A stretch of DNA of 64,000 nucleotides, from NCBI GenBank assembly GCA_015232455.1, contig JADFZQ010000005.1:62001-126000 (forward strand), given 5' to 3'. How positions within the stretch are numbered: position 1 is the first letter of the stretch; every line of letters starts with the position of its first letter. Below the pieces are notes generated by a model that saw only the letters and a list, made by a program, of their open reading frames with translations, ran no database searches and had not been told where the DNA came from. This document shows, in pieces, positions 35,350 to 43,749 of this stretch. Made by a program: the position numbers and the translations under genes. This DNA is from Desulfamplus sp. Lineage in GTDB: Bacteria > Desulfobacterota > Desulfobacteria > Desulfobacterales > Desulfobacteraceae.

Positions 35350-36138
35350 CTATTTTTTGTTAATCAAAAGCATAAGTTTTACATATTTATAATAAGTTAC
35401 TTCGGCACTTGAGATAGCAAGCATAAAACCCTCTTTTCCATCTAAAAAACCAGCTCGTAAAATGTAAGTGTAGAAAAAACTCCACAAACCATGTAACACC
35501 GCGTCAGTTATTGAGGCTTTTTTGCCTCTTTGATGTAGCATCTTGGAGCTTGCAGATGAATAGGCATTAACCTTTTCTAAAACCTTATCTAAATCTTTGA
35601 ATGAGTTGTGTATAAGAGGGTGCGTCAATCTGCCAATTGACTCATCATCTTGAACAATCAGACTTTCATGCACAAGATCATCGCTAAACCTTGCATATCC
35701 ACGCTTAAATAGTCTTGTAACATAATCTGGATACCAACCACTATGCTTCATAAAACGCCCACAGTAGTTTGAACTTCTTGGAATCTTATATGCTAATTGA
35801 TTAGAAATTGATTGCTCGTTGCCTATTTTTTGATTATCTGCTTTTCTGATTACCTTTTCAATCTCTTGTTTTAGCTCCACTGATACTAATTCGTCAGCAT
35901 CAATTGATAACACCCAATCACCTGTCGCCATATCAACAGCACGATTTTTCTGAATTCCAAATCCTTGCCAATCCGTTATAAACACTTTATCTGTGTATTG
36001 CTTTGAAATCTCTACAGTGTTATCTGAACTTCCTGAATCAAGAACTATAATCTCATCAGCCCATTTTATAGAGTCAAGGCATTTACCTATATTTTCTGAC
36101 TCATTCTTGGCAATAACCGTTACTGATAATGTTGTCAT
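35350..36138 (-). CDS. Glycosyltransferase family 2 (WaaE/KdtX-like)
   Basis: A 262-residue GT-A glycosyltransferase. LSVTVIAKNESENIGKCLDS, WADEIIVLDSGSSDNTVEI and VLSIDADELVSVEL (DXD-like) form the nucleotide-sugar site. The pattern RGYARFSDDLVHESL matches the WaaE/KdtX group that adds a beta-glucose or similar sugar to the LPS inner core. A short Gln/Asn/Ser insertion (NQKIGNEQSISNQ) follows the catalytic core. It lies 24 nt after the toxin gene on the same strand. Confidence 0.82.
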   Translation of the reverse strand: MTTLSVTVIAKNESENIGKCLDSIKWADEIIVLDSGSSDNTVEISKQYTDKVFITDWQGFGIQKNRAVDMATGDWVLSIDADELVSVELKQEIEKVIRKADNQKIGNEQSISNQLAYKIPRSSNYCGRFMKHSGWYPDYVTRLFKRGYARFSDDLVHESLIVQDDESIGRLTHPLIHNSFKDLDKVLEKVNAYSSASSKMLHQRGKKASITDAVLHGLWSFFYTYILRAGFLDGKEGFMLAISSAEVTYYKYVKLMLLINKK

Positions 36139-36162
36139 AATGAAGTTACTTATATTTTAACT

Positions 36163-36426
36163 TTATCCAAAAAATTTTTCATAATCATCGTGGCTTCCGA
36201 TCCATAGCCATGTAACAGTGTCGTTTGCAAGAATTCCCAATGCTCTAAAGTTTCGAGTAATTCTTACTGACCATATATTTTCTGATGAATTTATACATTT
36301 AAACTGTAATGAAGGGTGAAATGGATCATTAAACCAGAGGCTATATTTTTTTCTCGCCTTTATTTTAATTTTTTGATCTAATTTTAAATAGGCATTCCAA
36401 AAAGATGGAAGTGTTTTGGAATTCAT
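36163..36426 (-). CDS. RelE/HigB-like toxin of a type II toxin-antitoxin pair
   Basis: An 87-residue protein of the RelE/ParE superfamily. The alternating pattern KARKKYSLWFNDPFHPSLQFKC-type N-half (given loosely), WSVRITRNFRALGI and WLWIGSHDDYEKFF at the C-terminus fits HigB/RelE-like mRNA interferases; the SHDDYEKF end is common in these. The ATG overlaps the upstream antitoxin stop by four bases. It is embedded in the LPS operon between GT2 and lpxK. Toxicity is inferred by family only. Confidence 0.75.
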   Translation of the reverse strand: MNSKTLPSFWNAYLKLDQKIKIKARKKYSLWFNDPFHPSLQFKCINSSENIWSVRITRNFRALGILANDTVTWLWIGSHDDYEKFFG

Positions 36427-36653
36427 AATTGACTTATATCCATAGGCGTTGCTTTGCCTTCAGCAATCTCTTTTTTTGCCTGCTGTGCAAAAGCAACAAG
36501 CCTATTTTGAGTTCTTGAAAATGATTGACTCCATTTTAACTCATCTTGGATTTCTTGTATATATTTCCTCATGTGTTCCAAAACACGCTCTTGTATCTGT
36601 TCTGGAAGAGTCTCAAATAACTTTATCATAGTGTGAGTATTCGCAGATTCCAT
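36423..36653 (-). CDS. Antitoxin partner of the RelE/HigB-like toxin
   Basis: A 76-residue helical protein with no recognisable HTH; an LPEQIQERVLEHMRKYIQEIQDELKW region (given loosely) forms an amphipathic helix, as in small antitoxins that wrap the toxin. Antitoxin-first order and the ATGA overlap with the toxin are typical. GGGGT lies just before the ATG. It follows lpxK by 10 nt, so the pair may depend on the LPS operon promoter. Confidence 0.7.
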   Translation of the reverse strand: MESANTHTMIKLFETLPEQIQERVLEHMRKYIQEIQDELKWSQSFSRTQNRLVAFAQQAKKEIAEGKATPMDISQL

Positions 36654-36663
36654 ATTACTACCC

Positions 36664-37893
36664 CTATTTTACAGATAAGTTTTTATAGATAACATTTTGA
36701 AATTCATCTTTTTTGTTTAGAAAATCAATCTCTATGCCAATTACAGCAAAGTCCATTGACCAGATATATTGTTTATCCATAACCAACCTTGCGTAATCTT
36801 TTTCTGTTGTTATTAACAAATCAGCACCGCATTCTTTAAATGTGTCAAGAATTGTTAAAATTTCCCCGCTCTTATACATGTGATGATCATTAAATTCAAG
36901 ATGTGCCTTGACTGAGACACCTAAATTCTCAACGGTTTTTCTGAAAGATTGGTTATCAGCAATGCCTGAAAATAAACACCCTTTTCTATTTTTTAAGTCA
37001 TTAAGAGTATATTGTTTAAAAATATTACTGTTATAATCTAAAGAAGTCTGATTGTTCGGTAAAAAAGTGTGTAAGAAAGGCCTATGTTTTGTGATAAAAA
37101 ATGTTTTCATTTTGCCTTTATGACTAACAATTCTTTCCACATAACTTTTATCAAAACTCTTTAAATTATCATCAGGATACCTTGTGAAAACTATTATATC
37201 TGCCCGATCAATTGCTCTTTTAGCTGGCTCTCTTAATCTTCCAGCAGGCAGAAGATAACCATTGCCAAAAGGACGGCTGTAATCCATAAGAACTATATTA
37301 AGGTCTCTTTTAAGCTGAATATGCTGAAACCCATCATCAAGAATTATCACATCAATTTTTTGAGCGGTAATGTTACTAAGAGCCATGATTGCAGCTTTAA
37401 ACCGATCTTTTCCAACAACAACAGGAAAAGAGAGCCTTGATGCCATCATAAAAGGCTCGTCTCCAACAACTTCAGGAGTTTCAAATAGAGTATTGCCATC
37501 ACCCACAATCACATTACAAGAAACATCAGAAATAGATGCTCTTGAATTATTTATAAAGATTCTCATTTTAGAGCTATCTGAACTATCTGTTCTTAGTCTC
37601 TTTTTACTTAAAGAGCCTCCATATCCACGGCTTATAACAACGGGGTTAAATCCTAAGGATTTGACCATTTCTGCTATATAAATTGCCATTGGAGTTTTAC
37701 CGCTGCCACCAGCTACAACATTTCCTATTGAAATTACAAAACAGGGAACTTTTCTGCTTTTAAGTATCTGTTTTTCATAGAGCCAAATGCGTAAAGAGAC
37801 AACTGCTCCATAAATTGTTGACAAAACAAACAAAAGCACTCTAAAAACATTAAAGGGAAATGGCTGTTTAACACTAAAATCTTCACCAGACAT
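36664..37893 (-). CDS. lpxK: Tetraacyldisaccharide 4'-kinase LpxK
   Basis: Phosphorylates the 4' position of the lipid A disaccharide at the inner membrane. With the ATG at 37893 (protein MSGEDFSVKQ) the P-loop AGGSGKTP falls near residue 61-68, as in E. coli LpxK (residue 56 on), and there is an N-terminal membrane helix (about 18-35). The frame extends 25 codons further upstream, but into the divergent neighbour's start. SRGYGG, VGDEPFMMASR, VIILDDGFQH and LLPAGRLREP are conserved. An Arg/Ser/Asp-rich insertion follows SRGYGG. The length of about 409 exceeds E. coli (328). Confidence 0.9.
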   Translation of the reverse strand: MSGEDFSVKQPFPFNVFRVLLFVLSTIYGAVVSLRIWLYEKQILKSRKVPCFVISIGNVVAGGSGKTPMAIYIAEMVKSLGFNPVVISRGYGGSLSKKRLRTDSSDSSKMRIFINNSRASISDVSCNVIVGDGNTLFETPEVVGDEPFMMASRLSFPVVVGKDRFKAAIMALSNITAQKIDVIILDDGFQHIQLKRDLNIVLMDYSRPFGNGYLLPAGRLREPAKRAIDRADIIVFTRYPDDNLKSFDKSYVERIVSHKGKMKTFFITKHRPFLHTFLPNNQTSLDYNSNIFKQYTLNDLKNRKGCLFSGIADNQSFRKTVENLGVSVKAHLEFNDHHMYKSGEILTILDTFKECGADLLITTEKDYARLVMDKQYIWSMDFAVIGIEIDFLNKKDEFQNVIYKNLSVK

Positions 37894-37933
37894 TTTTATT
37901 AATTTTTTTCCTATATCGGAGTAGATTTTTATT

Positions 37934-38470
37934 ATGTTACTAATTCGTAATACATTAAACTGGAGCATCAGAGTTATCCTTGCAGTTATATTGTTATGTG
38001 GGATATTACCATATATGCCAAAGAGTTACGAAGATAATGATAAGCCCGATAAAAATTTTCCTATTCTAATTGTCAACAGTGAAAATACGCCTGAGATTTT
38101 AAAATTTGAGGATTGGGTAAAAGCATCTCCAAAGCCCGTTTTTTGGAAAGTATCTGGAGATGGCAAGGCTTTGATGGGAAGTATGGCTTTTGCCTATAGT
38201 GTTGCCCTATCACCCTCTAAGAAGAGTGAGTTGCCATCTGAGAATAGAGCTGACAATGTTGTTATAACACTTAAACGAGACGATCCAGATCATATTGTTT
38301 CGGCAACTTATCACGTCAGCAACAACAATTTTTCTCCGATTAGATATCATTCAATTGATCCAGGCATTGCTTTTGTGTTTATTTTGTGGCTTTTTGCATG
38401 GGGAATTTCAGTGTTAATAAGGCGGGTAGCTTTTGCTATTATCAATCGTTTTACAAAGGTTAGTGATTAA
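37934..38470 (+). CDS. Uncharacterised membrane protein with periplasmic domain
   Basis: I do not recognise this 178-residue protein. It has a hydrophobic segment at about 10-30 and another at about 143-165, with a polar region between (about 35-140) that is probably periplasmic. The C-terminus is short and basic (RRVAFAIINRFTKVSD). GGAG lies about 11 nt before the ATG. It is the only plus-strand gene between two minus-strand LPS genes, divergent from lpxK (40 nt) and convergent with the second Kdo transferase (48 nt). A role in envelope assembly is a guess from position. Confidence 0.65.
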   Translation: MLLIRNTLNWSIRVILAVILLCGILPYMPKSYEDNDKPDKNFPILIVNSENTPEILKFEDWVKASPKPVFWKVSGDGKALMGSMAFAYSVALSPSKKSELPSENRADNVVITLKRDDPDHIVSATYHVSNNNFSPIRYHSIDPGIAFVFILWLFAWGISVLIRRVAFAIINRFTKVSD

Positions 38471-38518
38471 AAACAAAAGCATAATAGTTCTATAACTTAA
38501 ATTGTCTGGAGGTAAAAA

Positions 38519-40015
38519 TTATAAATCCTTAATAATCGACAATACTCTATCAACTGCACCTCTTCCATCCATAACAAGATTATAAGCACTTCGCCCTACC
38601 CTACTTGCCAACTCTTTATCGTTTAAAAGCATGAAGATAATCTGAACAAGCTCGTTTTTATCTTTAACTCTAAAAGCTGCATCTTTTGAAAGCATAGTTT
38701 CTGTTATCTCCTTAAAATCATCAGTATATGGACCAAAAATAACGGGTTTTGAAAAAATAGCAGGCTCTAATGGATTATGGCCTCCAAATGGGACAAGAGA
38801 ACCACCAACAAAAGCAATATCACAGATTGAGTAAAGAGCTGAAAGAGTGCCCATTTTGTCAATAATTATAATGTCTATTTCGATATTGCTTTTATTTTTA
38901 ATGCTGATTTCAGATAAAAACATGCTTTCAAAACCTTTTGTCTTAAGCATTTTCTTAATATCTGCTGCTCTTTTGGGGTCTCTTGGGGCAATAATAAGTT
39001 TAATATCACTATAATTATCACAACTACAATCACTACAACTATTGATGCTTGAATTTTGTTTTAGCTTAATGTTTTTCTTTAATTCCCAAAAAACAGATAC
39101 AAGAGCTTCCTCTTCTCCCTCGTGAGTGCTTCCAGCAACGATATATCTTGGAGTATGATTATTAAGCTCTTGCGTGTAATTATTAAGCTCTTGAATATGA
39201 TTATTAAGTTGATGATAATCTTTAAATTTATCCAAATCAGGAATATCTGTTTTTGGGATCGGCTGATCAAATTTTATATTGCCTGCTAAAATGACTTTTT
39301 CTTCTGGCACTCCTATTTGCAAGAATCTTTTTTTGTCAATCTCTGTTTGAACCATAATCTTTTCAAATAGAGAAAAGATTGAAGAAAATAGACCTATTTT
39401 TTTCAAAGCCATATAGCCATTAAATGAAGATTGAGAAAGCCTTGCATTTACAAGAAAAACAGGAATTTTTTTATCGTTCATATACCACAAAAACTCAGGC
39501 CACAAATCGCTCTCAACAATAATAACAAGATCAGGAGAGATTCTTGCACAGATACTTTTTACAGAAAAATAAAAATCAAATGGGAAATACCCCACTTGAA
39601 CCGACATCGCATGAGAGTTTGACTGATTATTTTTTTCAAGTTGAGGTAAAAAAAGCTGATGTGCAATATCAAAACCTGTTTTTGTGGAAGCTGTTATAAT
39701 TAATTCGTAATCTGAGTTGCTCAGATATTTCTCTTTGATAGCATTAACAAGAGGAAGAGCAGATTTTACTTCACCTACAGAAAGAGCGTGTAACCAAATA
39801 CGTTTTTTATGAGGATTTAATTCAGGATATGATCTTGAATTAGGATATAGTTGCGAATTTGATTTAGAGCTTTTTTTTGAAATAAGATGAGTCCAACCCA
39901 GCCGCTCAAGCATATTTGCTCTACGTTTAGATGAAAAAAGATAAATAAATGGGAGAAAAGGTAGTAGTAGGAAAAAAAAAATAATTGTTATGCTGTTGTA
40001 TAAAATTCGTTTCAT
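38519..40015 (-). CDS. waaA: 3-deoxy-D-manno-octulosonic acid (Kdo) transferase, paralog 2
   Basis: Second Kdo transferase, 498 residues. An N-terminal anchor (about 8-28) is followed by WLHALSVGEVKSALPLV with catalytic Glu82, then IVESDLWPEFLW, LVNARLSQSSFNGY, and the C-terminal GGSLVPFGGHNPLEPA. This copy keeps the SVGE signature of classical WaaA and sits between lpxK and lptG, so it is probably the main enzyme. It contains Asn-rich insertions, including three 21-bp tandem repeats (39154-39216) coding for LNN(H/Y)(I/T)QE. lptG lies 16 nt upstream. Confidence 0.9.
   Translation of the reverse strand: MKRILYNSITIIFFFLLLPFLPFIYLFSSKRRANMLERLGWTHLISKKSSKSNSQLYPNSRSYPELNPHKKRIWLHALSVGEVKSALPLVNAIKEKYLSNSDYELIITASTKTGFDIAHQLFLPQLEKNNQSNSHAMSVQVGYFPFDFYFSVKSICARISPDLVIIVESDLWPEFLWYMNDKKIPVFLVNARLSQSSFNGYMALKKIGLFSSIFSLFEKIMVQTEIDKKRFLQIGVPEEKVILAGNIKFDQPIPKTDIPDLDKFKDYHQLNNHIQELNNYTQELNNHTPRYIVAGSTHEGEEEALVSVFWELKKNIKLKQNSSINSCSDCSCDNYSDIKLIIAPRDPKRAADIKKMLKTKGFESMFLSEISIKNKSNIEIDIIIIDKMGTLSALYSICDIAFVGGSLVPFGGHNPLEPAIFSKPVIFGPYTDDFKEITETMLSKDAAFRVKDKNELVQIIFMLLNDKELASRVGRSAYNLVMDGRGAVDRVLSIIKDL
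39154..39216. repeat. 21-bp tandem repeat inside the second Kdo transferase gene
   Basis: Three 21-bp units (39154-39174, 39175-39195, 39196-39216) sharing ATTATTAAGCTCTTG, the third diverged. They code in frame for LNNHIQE-LNNYTQE-LNNHTPR in a surface loop of the enzyme. Confidence 0.8.
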
Positions 40016-40031
40016 AATATTTTAAGAACAA

Positions 40032-41189
40032 TCATTCGGTATTCAGAAGATAAATAACTGCTAAACACAAAAATAAAAAATTTGTAGCCCACGCACTAAC
40101 AAAAGGCGGTAGCACCCTTGCATAACCAAGAGAAGTTGAAAAACCATACACAATCCAATAGAAAAAAGATGCTCCAATACCAATTGCAATGCCAAAAGCA
40201 AGATTTTCTTTCACAAAGCGTCTCATCCCTGCTGCGGATCCAATAATTGACATTATAACGCAGATAAAAGGAAAAGCTGTTTTCCCAAATAGATCAACTT
40301 TATATGTGGCAGCATCGTAGCCTTCGCTCTCAACCTTACTAATATGTGCGGCTAATTCCCTAAAATCCATCTCATCTGATTTTTTTACAATAGCCTTTAA
40401 ATCATCAGGCTTTAATTCAAGATCAAGCTCTTTTTGCTCATACTCTTTTATTACAAAATCATTAACTTTTCTGTCAAAAGTTTGTTCAAGCACCCCTGTA
40501 AGTATCCACATTCCATTTTTTAATTTTATTCTCTCTTTCAACTCTTCAACACTATAACTATAAGAAAGTTTTAAACTCTTTAACACTTCAATATCTTGCT
40601 CAAACTTACCACTTTGAGCATCAACTCTTTTGGAAATTTTAAAGTTACTATCAAAAAAAGTTATTGTGATTCCTGATATTGTTTTATCTCTTGGGTTAAA
40701 ATATTTAAAGTGAGAGATGCTCATATCTCCTTTTATCCAAATATTTTCTCGAACAGCATAGAGGTTTCTATTTTTTTTAATAACAGAGTATTTTATGTAG
40801 TTTGCTTTTGACATAGTGATTGGCACTAAAGTTTCACCAAGAAAGAACATAAGTAGTGCAAGGCAGATACCTGTGCAAATAGCAGGCATAACTATATATG
40901 AGGTAGTTATACCACTTGATTTTATTGCAAGTAGCTCATTACTCCTGTTCATAATCCCAAAGACAGTTACAACAGCCAAAACAACTCCAGCAGGTGTAAG
41001 CTGAACAAACATAAATGGAGTCTTAAGAAGCACATACCCTAAACCACTGACAAGAGATATTCCTGATTTGAGAAATTTATCTATGTTGGTCAGATAATCA
41101 ACAGAGATAAATATTGCCATAACAATAGTTTGGATAATTAGAAAAAATCTCGCAAATTCTTTAACCCAGTATTGAATAAGAATTGGCAT
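40032..41189 (-). CDS. lptG: LPS export permease LptG
   Basis: One of the two transmembrane subunits of the LptB2FG complex that extracts LPS from the inner membrane. The 385 residues show three N-terminal and three C-terminal hydrophobic segments around a periplasmic jellyroll (about 135-300). The YjgP/YjgQ pattern is visible: an N-terminal ARFFLIIQTIVMAIFISVD helix, GVVLAVVTVFGIMNRSNELLAIKSSG and a C-terminal AFGIAIGIGASFFYWIVYGF. It is 6 nt after lptF, as usual. LptA, LptB and LptC are not in the window. Confidence 0.88.
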   Translation of the reverse strand: MPILIQYWVKEFARFFLIIQTIVMAIFISVDYLTNIDKFLKSGISLVSGLGYVLLKTPFMFVQLTPAGVVLAVVTVFGIMNRSNELLAIKSSGITTSYIVMPAICTGICLALLMFFLGETLVPITMSKANYIKYSVIKKNRNLYAVRENIWIKGDMSISHFKYFNPRDKTISGITITFFDSNFKISKRVDAQSGKFEQDIEVLKSLKLSYSYSVEELKERIKLKNGMWILTGVLEQTFDRKVNDFVIKEYEQKELDLELKPDDLKAIVKKSDEMDFRELAAHISKVESEGYDAATYKVDLFGKTAFPFICVIMSIIGSAAGMRRFVKENLAFGIAIGIGASFFYWIVYGFSTSLGYARVLPPFVSAWATNFLFLCLAVIYLLNTE

Positions 41190-41195
41190 AATATT

Positions 41196-42473
41196 TTAGC
41201 TGCGTTTGAACCTAAATCGACTGTTTAGTAAAAAGAGAGGTTTCTCATAAGAAACTCTTGAAAACATATAGATTGAAGCAGCACTAACTATTAAATTAGG
41301 CAGCCACATTCCAATAGCTGGTGGATAATAACCGCTCTCTCCAGCAGACCATGCAGCAGCAAGAAGAAGATAATAGAAGAGAAAAAAACTTAACGCCAAT
41401 CCAAAACCTGATGAACGTCTTGAAGAAGAGGAGCGAACTCCAATAGGGATAGAGAGCAAGCCAAGTGCAAGACAGGCAAAAGGTATAGCAAACTTCTCAT
41501 GCAGCTCCATACGGGCAGATTGAAGCTCTTTTAGGGTTGTGCTGTTATCTGATTTTACTATTTTACTGCTCTTTAATTGTTCTTTGGAACTTCTAATGAA
41601 ACTTATAAGCTCATCAAGAGACATCTCATCAAAATCTTTAATTTGCTGCTTAGAGCTTTTGTTGTTTGATGGAGCGTCAAAATTTATATCATAAGTGTCA
41701 AAACTCACTGCATTAACAGATCGTCCTGTCATATCAACCTGATTGATGCTGCCTTTAGATAGGCGAAGTGTATATCTATATTCTGACGATGCTGATGCTC
41801 TCTCTGTCAATTTTGTTGTCTCTTCACTATTTGATATTTTTATCTCTCCATTATTTGATAGCTTTGGCTCTACTTGATATGAGGTGAGAAGACCTCTTGA
41901 TGCAACTGTAATATTGATAATATCAGGATTCCTGCTGTCTTCTATAAAAATATCTTTAAGTTCAGATGTTTTTATATCAATTGAGGTAACATAAATCATA
42001 ACATTATCAATTATATTGTTAAATTGACGCTCTTTTAATGTGAAATTAAAAGTTGTTTTAGCAAGCTCTATCCCTTTTGCTGCAAATGAGAATCTACCCC
42101 AAGGAACACCATAAATTGTAATCCAAAGAGATAAAATAGTTCCAATAATAGATAAAGTTAAAACAGGAGGAATAAGCCGAGATATGTTAATACCACTTCC
42201 TTTTAGTGCGATGATCTCATTATCGTTTGACATTCGCATCATAGTTAAAAGCACAGAGATCATAACAGACATTGGTATGGTAAATTCCATAAAACGGGGA
42301 AGGGTATAAACGATTAGCATGAAGATAGATAATATTCCTGCATTGTAATTGACAACCATATTGGTGATTTCAGGAATCTTTGTCATAAGAAACATAAATG
42401 TTAAAACTATAATAGATAGAGTGAAAGGTGAAAGCAACTCCTTAAAAATATATCTACTTAATATGGAAGGCAT
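41196..42473 (-). CDS. lptF: LPS export permease LptF
   Basis: Partner of LptG. The 425-residue protein opens with LSRYIFKELLSPFTLSIIVL and has the MSVMISVLLTMMRMSNDNEI and ALKGSGINISRLIPP motifs plus three C-terminal membrane helices with KFAIPFACLALGLLSIPIG. The periplasmic domain is enlarged by Ser/Thr/Asn-rich stretches near 200-240 and 275-315. Its ATG shares one base with the stop of the upstream peptidase-like gene (TAATG), so the two are translationally coupled. Confidence 0.88.
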   Translation of the reverse strand: MPSILSRYIFKELLSPFTLSIIVLTFMFLMTKIPEITNMVVNYNAGILSIFMLIVYTLPRFMEFTIPMSVMISVLLTMMRMSNDNEIIALKGSGINISRLIPPVLTLSIIGTILSLWITIYGVPWGRFSFAAKGIELAKTTFNFTLKERQFNNIIDNVMIYVTSIDIKTSELKDIFIEDSRNPDIINITVASRGLLTSYQVEPKLSNNGEIKISNSEETTKLTERASASSEYRYTLRLSKGSINQVDMTGRSVNAVSFDTYDINFDAPSNNKSSKQQIKDFDEMSLDELISFIRSSKEQLKSSKIVKSDNSTTLKELQSARMELHEKFAIPFACLALGLLSIPIGVRSSSSRRSSGFGLALSFFLFYYLLLAAAWSAGESGYYPPAIGMWLPNLIVSAASIYMFSRVSYEKPLFLLNSRFRFKRS

Positions 42474-43654
42474 TATGCTTTTTCAGAGACCCTTCTTCTA
42501 TCTTCGCGGTATGCGGCAATTTTAGAAACATCAATGTTTCCAAGTGTAATTTGCAAGCTCTCTTTTCTTTTTCCAGCAAGTTTAAACCAATTTTCCAACT
42601 CTTTAGAAAGTATCTCTTCGCCGACCTGCTTTTTTCCGTTCTTACCAGCAATATTATTATCCATGTATCCAGAGTTTATAAATGTCCATACACCATTCTT
42701 TCTTGATATAACTCCTGTATGTCCACGGCTATGAGTAGAAAATGATAGTATCTGCCCCTCTTTTAACACATTCTCCATCTCGTTCATTGCCGATTGTGCT
42801 TGCGATATTGGAGTTCTAACATTTAAGATTGTTTTATTATAAACACTCTGCCCTGTTGCTTCTACAAGTCCTTCGCCTGTGAGATAGTGATTCTCAGAAA
42901 GCCCTTCGTCAATAGCTTTGTCTATAAGATGTCTTCCAAGACCATCTTTACCACTATACTTTACACCCATATTTTTAAGCCCATTCACCACAAGCTCGTA
43001 ACAGTCAATTTTACTATAATCTTTTCCCATAAACTCACGTACAGCTTCATTGAGTGCTGGTTTATTCTGTGATGGCTTATTTTGTAATAAAGATTTATAA
43101 GTTCTATTTTCAGGATTAGAATTTATGTTGTTTGAATTGATTGAATTTGACTTATAAAAGGCTGGCTCTGCTTTTTTATCAAAAAAATCAGAACCCCTAA
43201 TAATAGACTTTGTATCAAAGTCGTTATGAGTTGTTTTAGGCAATTTTTTGCTTACTCTGAGGTTCTTATTACCTTTTGTTAGACTACTTCCGCTATGCTC
43301 TTTTCCCCATACAATCTCAGAAGTCTCTTTATCTAAATAAATATCTGTTCCAGAAGGAATTTTTTTAAAATGTTTAGATGAATTCACATCATTTTCAAGC
43401 ATATCCCAGCACTTATTTTTATATTGTGGTGTTTTGTAAAGTAGTTCTGATACTGTAGGTATATCGCCTGAGATTTTTCCAATATGGACTTTATTAGGCT
43501 CAATATTTCTGCAGTGTTGGAGTGCAGAATTGATATTGTTATTTTCTGAATTTTTTTGAAGTATAGATTTAAAGTTTTTTTCTCCGTAATCTATTTTAGA
43601 TTCAAAGGATCGCGTTGTAGAATATTTTTTTTTATCAAATGGATCTATCAGCAT
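42473..43654 (-). CDS. Probable cysteine peptidase / amidase-like protein (NlpC/P60- or CHAP-like)
   Basis: A 393-residue protein without signal peptide that I cannot place in a named family. The C-terminal half has a papain-like order of residues: DCYELVVNGLKNMG (Cys218), RGHTGVISRKNG (His312) and WTFINSG (Asn327), as in NlpC/P60 or CHAP amidases. The N-terminal part (about 68-120) has a short conserved-looking VSELLYKTPQY...GTDIYLDKETSEIVWG block, and the linker is Asn/Ser-rich. I chose the ATG at 43654 because GGGAGG lies 6 nt upstream. It leads the lptFG run and is coupled to lptF. Confidence 0.6.
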   Translation of the reverse strand: MLIDPFDKKKYSTTRSFESKIDYGEKNFKSILQKNSENNNINSALQHCRNIEPNKVHIGKISGDIPTVSELLYKTPQYKNKCWDMLENDVNSSKHFKKIPSGTDIYLDKETSEIVWGKEHSGSSLTKGNKNLRVSKKLPKTTHNDFDTKSIIRGSDFFDKKAEPAFYKSNSINSNNINSNPENRTYKSLLQNKPSQNKPALNEAVREFMGKDYSKIDCYELVVNGLKNMGVKYSGKDGLGRHLIDKAIDEGLSENHYLTGEGLVEATGQSVYNKTILNVRTPISQAQSAMNEMENVLKEGQILSFSTHSRGHTGVISRKNGVWTFINSGYMDNNIAGKNGKKQVGEEILSKELENWFKLAGKRKESLQITLGNIDVSKIAAYREDRRRVSEKA

Positions 43655-43749
43655 AATTACCTCCCTTTTCACAGATATTGAGTCAGGAATATCAGCTATA
43701 TACGTTGAATCTCAATCTTAAAAAGTGAAGTAAGCAAAAAATATGCCTT

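Noticed and set aside
37894-37968. N-terminal extension of LpxK
   Set aside because: It runs into the divergent gene's start, and the P-loop position fits the family only with the ATG at 37893.
24759-43654. Prophage or genomic island boundaries around the LPS locus
   Set aside because: No integrase, phage structural genes, tRNA-flanking repeats or clear attachment sites were seen; the Rpn and toxin genes alone are not enough.
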